From an uncultured Gemmatimonadota bacterium (GTDB lineage Bacteria > Gemmatimonadota > Gemmatimonadetes > Gemmatimonadales > GWC2-71-9): a stretch of DNA of 8,604 nt. Position numbers and translations under genes: made by a program. The stretch is taken from NCBI GenBank assembly GCA_946479825.1, contig CAMLHU010000082.1:1-8604 (forward strand), read 5' to 3'. The notes below the pieces were generated by a model that was not told where the DNA came from, did not search any database, and was given only the letters and a program-made list of their open reading frames with translations. Below are positions 1-5,746 of the stretch, piece after piece. Each line of letters opens with the position of its first letter. Position 1 is the stretch's first letter.

Positions 1-761
1 GCCAGGGCCTCGCGGCGGGCGCGCTCGAGCGCGGCGAGGAGGTCGTTGAGCGACTGCTCGTCGCGGTCGAGCGCCGTGAGCCGGCTCTCGGTGGCGCGGG
101 TGGAACGGCGGACCTCCTGCAGGCGGGCGCGCTGGTCGGCGGCGAGCTCGCCATAGTGCTGCAGCTCCTGGTCGCGCTCGGTGCGCGACTGGTTCAGGTT
201 CTCGCGCGCGGCGAGGAGGTCGGTCCGCTGGCGCGCCACCTTGTCCCGCAGCCGCTCGACGTCGGTCACGAGCTGGCGGTCCTGGCGGCTCGTGAGGTAG
301 AGGTACTTGAACCGGCTCACGAGGTCGCCGAACGACTCCGCCGCGAGCAGCGCCTGGAAGTCGTAGAGCGGCCCGCGCTTGTAGATGTCCACCAGCCGGC
401 GCTCGAGCACGGCCCGCTTGTCGGCCAGGTTGTCCTGCGCCAGCGCGAGCCCGGTGCTCGCCTGGTCGATCTCCTGGTTGAGCGTGCCGATCTGGCGGTC
501 GAGCTCGTTCACCAGCCGGTTGGTGGCGTCGCGCTGGCGCTCGATGTTGGTGAGTTCGGCCTGGGCGTCGTGGGCCTGGCCCTGGAGCGCCTCGCGCTGC
601 TGGCGCAGCTGGTCGCGCTCCGCCCGGATGGCGCTCAGCTTCCGGCGGGATTCCTGCATCTTCTGCTGGATGGACTGCTGCGCGACGAGGCGCGGCGCCG
701 GCAGGAGGGCCAGGAGGGCGAGCGCGGCCAGGGCGGCCGCCCGGCGGCCCCGGTCAGACAT
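1..761 (-). CDS. envC: EnvC-like murein hydrolase activator, N-terminal part (3' truncated by window)
   Basis: Reading the minus strand from the ATG at 761-759 gives 253 uninterrupted codons that run off the window edge. Residues 1-28 look like a signal peptide: basic start (SDRGRR), an Ala/Leu-rich core and a possible cleavage site near LVAQ. The rest is rich in Gln, Arg, Glu and Leu with heptad spacing, typical of the long coiled coil of EnvC/NlpD-type periplasmic proteins. The stretch RLVDIYKRG (122-130) followed by FQALLAAESFGDLVSRFKYL (135-154) matches the conserved break between the two coiled-coil arms in this family. A C-terminal LytM/M23 domain would be expected downstream and is not visible. 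In the known system FtsEX recruits and activates this protein, which then activates peptidoglycan amidases at the septum. Its start overlaps the ftsX stop by 8 bases, which fits that role. Whether the M23 domain is catalytic or degenerate cannot be seen here. Family call is firm; the symbol is by analogy. Confidence 0.88.
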   Translation of the reverse strand, partial: MSDRGRRAAALAALALLALLPAPRLVAQQSIQQKMQESRRKLSAIRAERDQLRQQREALQGQAHDAQAELTNIERQRDATNRLVNELDRQIGTLNQEIDQASTGLALAQDNLADKRAVLERRLVDIYKRGPLYDFQALLAAESFGDLVSRFKYLYLTSRQDRQLVTDVERLRDKVARQRTDLLAARENLNQSRTERDQELQHYGELAADQRARLQEVRRSTRATESRLTALDRDEQSLNDLLAALERARREAL

Positions 762-1620
762 CCCGCAGGTGTCTCCCGACGCTCACGAGGCTGCCGCCGA
801 GACCGATCGCGGTGCCGAAGCCGAGGATGACGAGCAGGTACTGGCGGGGGAAGAACACCAGCCCGCTGAACAGCCCGGTGTTCTCGCGGACGAGGACGAA
901 CGCGAGCCAGCAGAGCCCGATGGCGCCGGCCCCGCCGAGGAGCCCCTTGAGGGCCCCCTCCACCAGGAACGGGCCCCGCACGAACCAGTTGGACGCCCCG
1001 ACCAGCCGCATGATGCCGATCTCGCGGGCGCGCTGGAGCACCGCCATCCGGATGGTCGTGCCGATGATCACGACCGCCACCACCGCGAACGCGAGGCCGA
1101 TCACGAGCCCGACCAGTCCCGCGATGTCGCGGATCCGGTCGAGCTTGGCGATCCAGTCGCGGCCGTATCGCACGTCGTCCACGAAGGCGTAGCCGCGGAG
1201 GCGTTTCGCCACGCCGGTGGCGTGCACCTCGTCGCGGAAGCCGGGCTTGAGCTTGATCTCGAGCGAGGCCGGCAGCGGGTTGGTCGCGAGGTCGCGGTAG
1301 GCGTCCTTGAACTCCGCGAGCTCGGTCTGCGCGCGCTTGAGCGCGGCGTCCTCGCTCACGTAGGTCACCTCCTGCACCTCCGGATACGTCGCGATGTCGG
1401 TCGAGGCCTGCGCGATCACCTCGGCCGGGGTCCCGCGCATCAGGTAGGCCACCACCTCCACCCGCTCTTCCACCCCCTGCAGGGCCTGGCGCAGGTTGAC
1501 CGCCACGAGCCCGAACAGCCCCACCACGAACAGGCTGAAGGCGATGGTGGTCACCGAGAGCGACGAGAGCAGGGGCGCCCGCCGGAACGAGAGCAGCGCC
1601 TCCCGGAGCACGAGCCTCAC
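754..1620 (-). CDS. ftsX: Cell division protein FtsX (ABC transporter-like permease)
   Basis: The 288-residue product has the FtsX plan: a short basic cytoplasmic N-terminus, a first membrane segment (about 18-42), a large extracytoplasmic domain (about 43-160), then three more membrane segments (about 167-190, 222-244 and 261-281). The motif EIGIMRLVGASNWFVRGPF (200-218) between segments 2 and 3 is strongly conserved in FtsX and contacts the ATPase. FtsX passes the ATPase cycle of FtsE across the inner membrane to a periplasmic hydrolase activator, here encoded directly downstream. The gene overlaps ftsE in a GTGA junction. The start is uncertain: the GTG at 1620 has GGAGG only 1 base upstream, whereas the GTG at codon 4 (1611) lies 10 bases after that GGAGG, so the shorter form (285 residues) is possible. 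Length and topology are normal for diderm FtsX. Confidence 0.95.
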   Translation of the reverse strand: MRLVLREALLSFRRAPLLSSLSVTTIAFSLFVVGLFGLVAVNLRQALQGVEERVEVVAYLMRGTPAEVIAQASTDIATYPEVQEVTYVSEDAALKRAQTELAEFKDAYRDLATNPLPASLEIKLKPGFRDEVHATGVAKRLRGYAFVDDVRYGRDWIAKLDRIRDIAGLVGLVIGLAFAVVAVVIIGTTIRMAVLQRAREIGIMRLVGASNWFVRGPFLVEGALKGLLGGAGAIGLCWLAFVLVRENTGLFSGLVFFPRQYLLVILGFGTAIGLGGSLVSVGRHLRDV

Positions 1621-2315
1621 GCCTCCCCCCCCGCCGAGCCCGGCGTCCGCTCCTCGGCGCTGTCGTACACCACCATCCCCTCGCGCATCTCGACGGTCCG
1701 GTACGGCGCCGCCTTGACGAGGTCGAGGTCGTGGGTCGCCATCACCACGCAGGTGCCGCCCGCGTTGATGTCGCGGAGGAGCTGGAACACGCCGCGGGTG
1801 GCGCGCTCGTCGAGGTTGCCGGTCGGCTCGTCGGCCAGCAGGATGGCGGGATCGTTCACCAGCGCGCGGGCGATGGCGACCCGCTGCTGCTCGCCGCCCG
1901 AGAGCTCGCGCGGATAGGCGCTGGCCTTGGCGGCGAGCCCGACCTGGGTCAGCACCCGCATCACCCGGCCCGGGATGGTGTCGCGCTTGGCGCCGGTCAC
2001 CTCGAGCGCGAAGGCGACGTTCTCGGCGGCGGTGCGCTCATCGAGCAGGCGGAAGTCCTGGAACACGATGCCGAGCCGGCGGCGGAGCTTCGGGACGTCG
2101 GCCGAGGCGAGCTCGCTCACGTTGAAGCCCGACACCCGCACCTCGCCCTCGGTGGGGCGCTGCTCGGCGTACATCAGCTTGAGGATGGTGGACTTCCCGG
2201 CGCCGGAGTGGCCGGTGAGGAAGACGAACTCGCCCTTGTGCACCCGGAGCGAGACGTCGCGCAGGCCGAAGTGGCCCTTCGGATAGGCCTTATAGACCCC
2301 GGTGAACTGGATCAC
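1617..2315 (-). CDS. ftsE: Cell division ATP-binding protein FtsE
   Basis: This 232-residue ABC ATPase has Walker A GHSGAGKST (35-43), a Q-loop FQD (85-87), signature LSGGEQQRVA (138-147), Walker B ILLADEP (158-164) with the catalytic Glu163, and switch His195. The sequence around Walker B continues into TGNLDE, as in the FtsE/LolD/MacB group. The ftsX gene directly downstream decides for FtsE. It powers the FtsEX complex that controls septal peptidoglycan hydrolysis. The start is GTG at 2315; no good Shine-Dalgarno precedes it, and a promoter-like pair sits so close upstream that the mRNA may be leaderless. The tail after residue 220 is Gly/Ala-rich and ends in a run of eight G bases just before the stop. 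The common ftsY-ftsE order is not seen: a STAS-like gene lies upstream instead. Confidence 0.96.
   Translation of the reverse strand: MIQFTGVYKAYPKGHFGLRDVSLRVHKGEFVFLTGHSGAGKSTILKLMYAEQRPTEGEVRVSGFNVSELASADVPKLRRRLGIVFQDFRLLDERTAAENVAFALEVTGAKRDTIPGRVMRVLTQVGLAAKASAYPRELSGGEQQRVAIARALVNDPAILLADEPTGNLDERATRGVFQLLRDINAGGTCVVMATHDLDLVKAAPYRTVEMREGMVVYDSAEERTPGSAGGEA
1625..1632 (-). other. G8 homopolymer at the end of ftsE
   Basis: Eight consecutive G bases on the coding strand span the last codons of ftsE (reading A-G-G-E-A-stop). In the ftsE frame they form G GGG GGG, a possible slippery heptamer, followed by GGAGG. A shift of -1 here leads into the ftsX frame without meeting a stop. Slippage itself is inferred, not seen. 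Confidence 0.5.
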
Positions 2316-2321
2316 GGCCTA

Positions 2322-2350
2322 ATGATAGGAACGGCGGGTGGGGAAGTCGA
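2322..2350 (-). promoter_or_regulatory. Candidate sigma70-type promoter for ftsEX-envC, possibly leaderless
   Basis: On the minus strand a -35-like TCGACT (2350-2345, 4 of 6 consensus bases) and a -10-like TATCAT (2327-2322, 5 of 6) are separated by 17 bases. Only six bases lie between the -10 box and the ftsE GTG, so transcription would begin at or next to the first base of the start codon. This is the only non-coding gap inside the 6.7 kb of genes downstream of lepA, and it is notably AT-richer around the -10 box than its surroundings. Assignment is by eye. Confidence 0.45.
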
Positions 2351-2351
2351 G

Positions 2352-2371
2352 CGCCGGCGGCCGCGCCGGCG
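2352..2371 (-). terminator. GC-rich hairpin after the STAS-like gene; possible weak terminator
   Basis: CGCCGGCG at 2352-2359 and the same palindromic octamer at 2364-2371 can pair as an 8-bp stem with a four-base loop. It sits immediately after the stop codon of the upstream gene and just before the promoter candidate for ftsE. There is no U-tract after the stem on the transcript, so it is not a classical intrinsic terminator. It could slow polymerase or protect a 3' end, or be chance in GC-rich DNA. Confidence 0.3.
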
Positions 2372-2920
2372 TCACGCGCCGAGCAGCAACGGACGGTAGA
2401 GCCCGTCCGCGCCCGCCACCACGCCGAGCAGGCAGAGCACCTGCAGCGCGTCGATCGCGCGGTCGATCCGCCAGCCCAGCCGCTCGGAGAGGTGGTCCGG
2501 CGCCGCGCCCCCCAGGTCGAGGAGGAGGTCGAACGCCCGGCGGCTGTCCTCGCCGAAGTGCCCGAGCAGCCGCGGGCGGGGCGACTCGCGGAAGGTGGCC
2601 TGCACGCCCAGGCCGTGGTGCGCCAGGACGTGGTCGATGGCCTCGGCCTGGTCCTCGGTGACGCCGGTGAGGACGACGAAGCGCTCGCCGGAGGTGTCCA
2701 TCCGCTGCAGCAGCTTGGCCACCACCTCGTCGGCGCACGAGAGGTCCACGAGGTCGAGGTCGGAAAAGTCGAGCACCGTCACCCGGGCCCCGCGGCTCGC
2801 GATCTCGCGCTCGATGCACGAGCGGATCTTGGCGCCGGTGGGACGGGTCACGAGGTTGCGCGAGGGCACCGCCGGGTGCGCCTCCTGGAGCAGGGCGTCG
2901 AGCCGGATCGTGGTGACCAT
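2372..2920 (-). CDS. STAS-like protein (DUF4325-type), putative partner of the upstream HATPase protein
   Basis: The 182-residue product starts at the ATG at 2920, which shares one base with the stop of the preceding gene (TGATG). Residues 22-110 look like a STAS-like fold: an alpha/beta pattern with the central segment VTVLDFSDLDLVDLSCADEV (47-66). The ADE after the strand-turn is a feature I associate with the DUF4325 STAS-like family, often found beside HATPase proteins. Ser61 lies roughly where anti-sigma antagonists carry the phosphorylated Ser, but this is an eye alignment. The C-terminal third (about 141-180: LSERLGWRIDRAIDALQVLC, then a short hydrophobic turn) could be a small winged-helix-like domain. 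No signal peptide or membrane segment is seen, so it is probably cytoplasmic. Likely role: a protein switch controlled by its neighbour; the target is unknown. Domain class is fairly likely, function is inferred. Confidence 0.7.
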   Translation of the reverse strand: MVTTIRLDALLQEAHPAVPSRNLVTRPTGAKIRSCIEREIASRGARVTVLDFSDLDLVDLSCADEVVAKLLQRMDTSGERFVVLTGVTEDQAEAIDHVLAHHGLGVQATFRESPRPRLLGHFGEDSRRAFDLLLDLGGAAPDHLSERLGWRIDRAIDALQVLCLLGVVAGADGLYRPLLLGA

Positions 2921-3816
2921 CAGGCGGCGCCCTGGGCGGCGGGGATCACGATCTGCACCTGCGCCCCGGGGAACGGCGCCAGGTGCTCCCGGAGCGGGAC
3001 GTCGTCGTCCCACGCGGGCACGATGGAGAGGCGGGCGGTGCCGCTGCGGATGCTGATCTTCCCCTCCCACCGGTCGAGATAGCGCTTGATGCCGGCCAGG
3101 CCCTGCCCGCGGCCCGGGTCGCGGAAGCGGCTGATGTTCTGGATCAGGGCGCACTCGAGCGCGGCCCCGTCCCCCCAGCGCTCCCCGATCCGCCGGGCCT
3201 GCGTCGCCTCGAGGCTCCGCCGGAACCCGATCCCGCCGTCGCCGACGGCGATGACCACCACCCGGCGCCCGAGCCGCTTCTTCCAGGAGTACGCCTGGAT
3301 GGCCACCCACCCGGTGGTCCCGGCGTGCTCCACAATATTCTGACAAGCCTCGCTCAGCGCCATAGTGAAGCCCATCGTGGCCTTGGCCTCAAGCCCGAGC
3401 TTGCCGGTCAGGATCCTCGCCGAGCGGTCCTGCACCCGGCCGACGACGTCGTGGACGTCCTCGGAGCCGCGGATCGGCGTGATCTCGAGCAGCACCTCGC
3501 TCTCCTCCTCCGCCCGCGCCCGCGGCACCTTGCCGTGGAGCTCGAAGAGCTCGGCCGCGTGCCGGAAGAACCCCATCCGCGACCAGTAGCTCCGCACCTC
3601 GGCGTCGTCGGGGACGGTGAGCAGCGGCTTCGTGCCGCCCGAGCCCGCCGCCTGGCCGGCGATCAGCAGCCCGACGAACCCGTACGGCGAGCACCAGGTC
3701 ACGCCGCGCGCGTCGAACAGCAGCTTGTCGTCCGGGGACCCGTCGGCGTACGCCTGCGCGAACGTCTCGAACGTCCGGTCGTCCAGGCTCTGGGGGATCT
3801 CGACGATGCGCGTCAT
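2920..3816 (-). CDS. STAS-like plus HATPase (anti-sigma-kinase-like) fusion protein
   Basis: The 298-residue product starts at an ATG overlapping the previous stop as ATGA. Residues 1-95 resemble a STAS/MlaB-like domain, with LLFDARGVTWCSPYGFVGLL (32-51) in the place of the central STAS strand and helix. Residues about 120-292 form a GHKL-type ATPase: N-box EACQNIVEHAG (156-166) with Glu156 and Asn160, G1 box VGDGGIGF (191-198), and G2 box GRGQGLAGI (235-243). This N-box is closer to RsbW/SpoIIAB-type Ser kinases than to sensor histidine kinases, and there is no phosphoacceptor His domain or membrane segment. In its own STAS-like domain the usual phospho-Ser position appears replaced (Pro44/Tyr45), which suggests it acts on another protein, most simply the STAS-like product of the next gene. 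Substrate and signal are unknown. The domain calls come from motifs; the kinase activity is inferred. Confidence 0.8.
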   Translation of the reverse strand: MTRIVEIPQSLDDRTFETFAQAYADGSPDDKLLFDARGVTWCSPYGFVGLLIAGQAAGSGGTKPLLTVPDDAEVRSYWSRMGFFRHAAELFELHGKVPRARAEEESEVLLEITPIRGSEDVHDVVGRVQDRSARILTGKLGLEAKATMGFTMALSEACQNIVEHAGTTGWVAIQAYSWKKRLGRRVVVIAVGDGGIGFRRSLEATQARRIGERWGDGAALECALIQNISRFRDPGRGQGLAGIKRYLDRWEGKISIRSGTARLSIVPAWDDDVPLREHLAPFPGAQVQIVIPAAQGAA

Positions 3817-4772
3817 GCGGTGATGAGTTCTCCCCGGAGGTGGGCGCCGAGGCCGGAGGCCCCGCGGAAGCCCGCGTTGCGCGCGGCGAGCCGGTTGGCG
3901 TGGGCGAGCGCGTCCTCGACGGTGTCCCCCGCCAGGAGCCGCGCGAAGCACGCCGCCCCGAAGACGTCGCCGCAGCCGGTGGGGTCGAGCGTCTCCACGG
4001 CGGGCGGGGGGAGCAGGGCGGTGCGGGTGGCGGCGGTCGCGGGTCGGGCGCCGTCGCGGCGCGCGTCCGCCAGGCGGCCGAACCCCGGCGCGGCGACGTA
4101 AGCCACGCCGCGCGCGCCGAGGGTCACGTTCAGCAGCCGGACGCCGGCGCCGAGCGCGCGGGCGGCGAGTCCGAGCGGGTCGGGGGAGAGCTGGCGCATC
4201 TCGTCCTCGTTGAGCTGCACCAGGTCGAAGCACCCGAACCACGTCTCCGCCTGCGGCAGCGGGCGGAGGGCCCGCACGCCGTCGAGCCCCATCCCGAGGA
4301 AGAGCGAGTGCAGGTCGGCGTAGATCGGCCCCGCGAAGCCGGCGCGGAGCGCCTGCGCGGTGCCGAGGCACATCTCATAGCCGGAGATGAAATTCACGTA
4401 AAGAGCGTCGAGGTCCCGGACCATCGGCCCGAGCTCGGGCCAGGTCCACCCGGGCACCCCCCCGGCCATCCGCTCGCAGCGCCGCTCGCGGGTCTCGTAG
4501 CGGAGCTCGACCCGGTTGTTGAGCACCGGCACCTCGACGAACCGCGCGGTGGCGGGGAAATGCCGCAGCGTCCGGGCGAACTCCCCGGCCTGCCGGGCGC
4601 GGTCCTGCCCCACCTTGATGAGCGGGACGATCTCCCACCCCTCGGCCAGGCTCGCGTCCATCCCGGCGAGCGCGTAGGCGATCCCGCCCCATTCCTCGAC
4701 CACGCCCTCGCCCGGTGCGCGGCCGTGGATGACGTCCCAGACCATCGAACCCACCACGCCGACCCTGGGCAT
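3813..4772 (-). CDS. PfkB/ribokinase-family carbohydrate kinase
   Basis: The 319-residue protein has the C-terminal PfkB signature LDPTGCGDVFGAACFARLL (262-280), in which Asp269 of GCGD is the expected catalytic base and the preceding glycines form the anion hole. The N-terminal half has VGVVGSMVWDVI (4-15) and a GG pair at 29-30, as in the sugar-binding lid region of the family. FDLVQLNEDEMRQLS (182-196) corresponds to the conserved strand with the N-x-x-E motif (Asn188, Glu191) used for Mg/phosphate. The fold transfers phosphate from ATP to a sugar or nucleoside hydroxyl. The substrate cannot be named: it lacks the fused nucleotidyltransferase domain of HldE, and I see no decisive ribokinase, fructokinase or adenosine kinase signature. 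The start ATG at 4772 overlaps the ROK stop by one base (TGATG), and the end overlaps the HATPase gene by four. Neighbouring ROK kinase and heptosyltransferase suggest sugar metabolism or envelope precursors. Confidence 0.88.
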   Translation of the reverse strand: MPRVGVVGSMVWDVIHGRAPGEGVVEEWGGIAYALAGMDASLAEGWEIVPLIKVGQDRARQAGEFARTLRHFPATARFVEVPVLNNRVELRYETRERRCERMAGGVPGWTWPELGPMVRDLDALYVNFISGYEMCLGTAQALRAGFAGPIYADLHSLFLGMGLDGVRALRPLPQAETWFGCFDLVQLNEDEMRQLSPDPLGLAARALGAGVRLLNVTLGARGVAYVAAPGFGRLADARRDGARPATAATRTALLPPPAVETLDPTGCGDVFGAACFARLLAGDTVEDALAHANRLAARNAGFRGASGLGAHLRGELITA

Positions 4773-5746
4773 CAGCGCGTCCCGCCGTCGTCCAGGAAGG
4801 CGCGCGCGGCGCCGAGCACGCCGGCGGTGCCGGGGAGCTCGCCGGGGACGATCCGGCAGACCTCGACCGCCGGCTTGAACGCGCGCTTGGTGACCTCGCG
4901 CTGGAGCGGATGGAAGAGCCGGTCGCCGGCGAGCGTCACGCCGCCGCAGACGACCACGACCTCGGGGTTGAAGATGTTGACGAAGTTGGCGATGGCCGCG
5001 CCGAGATACACCGCCGTGTCGCGGACGACCTCGAGCGCGAGCTCGTCGCCGGCGTGGGCGGCGTCGTACACGGTCTGGGCCGTGATCCGGCCGAGGTCGC
5101 CGCGCACCAGCGCCGGGAGCGACGACTCCGCGCCGGCCTCGAGCGCCTCGACCGCGCGCAGCGCGATCGCCGGCCCGGAGGCGTAGGCCTCGATGCAGCC
5201 GTAGTTGCCGCACTTGCAGCGGCGGCCGCCGGTGTCGATGGTGGTGTGCCCGAGCTCCCCGGCGGCGCTCGAGGCGCCGTGATAGAGCCGGCCGTCCGTG
5301 ATGATCCCCCCGCCGATCCCCGTGCCGATGGTCAGGCAGATGGCGTCCCGGGTGCCGCGCGCCGCGCCCTGCCACCATTCGCCCAGCGCGGCGCAGTTGG
5401 CGTCGTTGTCGAGCACGGCGGGGATGCCCAGCCCGTCGGCGATCCGCTGGCGGAGCGGGAAGTCGCGCCACCCCAGGTTCGGGGCGAGCCGGATGAGCTG
5501 CCGCGCGGCGTCGAGGGGACCCGGCGCCCCGATCCCCACGCCGACCACCGTCAGTCCCGGCAGCTCGCGCGCGGCCTCCGCGACGGACCGCCGCGCGAGG
5601 TCGATCATCCGGGTCAGCACCCCTTCGGCCCCGCGGTCGGCGTAGGTCGGCTCGCTGATGAGCCCGCGCACGCGCGACCCGTCCTCGGCCACGCAGCCGA
5701 CGACGATGTTGGTCCCGCCGAGGTCGATGCCGAGGATGTGTCTCAG
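4772..5746 (-). CDS. ROK-family sugar kinase (glucokinase-like), probable CTG start
   Basis: The 324-residue product has the N-terminal phosphate-binding motif LGIDLGGTNI (5-14), catalytic LDNDAN (112-117, Asp115), the second glycine loop GTGIGGGI (141-148), and the ROK zinc site made of His167 plus the C-x-C-G-x-x-G-C-x-E motif (Cys177, Cys179, Cys184). It should phosphorylate glucose or a related hexose or N-acetyl-hexosamine in the cytoplasm; glucokinase is the most common role for this architecture. Start choice: no ATG, GTG or TTG lies in frame close to the conserved N-terminus, and the open frame upstream is buried in waaF. A CTG at 5746-5744 overlaps the waaF stop as CTGA, like the ATGA junction two genes downstream, and has GGAG 7 bases upstream. 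It gives MRHILGIDLGG, ideal for the family. Exact sugar is unknown. Confidence 0.9.
   Translation of the reverse strand: MRHILGIDLGGTNIVVGCVAEDGSRVRGLISEPTYADRGAEGVLTRMIDLARRSVAEAARELPGLTVVGVGIGAPGPLDAARQLIRLAPNLGWRDFPLRQRIADGLGIPAVLDNDANCAALGEWWQGAARGTRDAICLTIGTGIGGGIITDGRLYHGASSAAGELGHTTIDTGGRRCKCGNYGCIEAYASGPAIALRAVEALEAGAESSLPALVRGDLGRITAQTVYDAAHAGDELALEVVRDTAVYLGAAIANFVNIFNPEVVVVCGGVTLAGDRLFHPLQREVTKRAFKPAVEVCRIVPGELPGTAGVLGAARAFLDDGGTR

Noticed and set aside
385..1917. Long plus-strand open frame of 510 codons opposite ftsX and ftsE
   Set aside because: It is antisense to well-identified genes, its product is Arg/Glu/Ala/His-rich low-complexity sequence with no domain, and high GC favours such stop-poor frames.
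2319..2819. Minus-strand open frame covering part of the STAS-like gene and the ftsE promoter gap
   Set aside because: Its product is Arg/Ala/Pro-rich without recognisable motifs and overlaps the better supported STAS-like gene in another frame.
3813..4772. PfkB kinase as the heptose kinase HldA of LPS biosynthesis
   Set aside because: Proximity to waaF is tempting, but there is no nucleotidyltransferase domain nearby and no heptose-kinase-specific motif that I can recognise, so only the family is called.
3813..5471. Extended version of the PfkB kinase starting inside the ROK gene
   Set aside because: The upstream part is an out-of-frame shadow of the ROK kinase; the family N-terminus MPRVGVVGS begins at the ATG at 4772.
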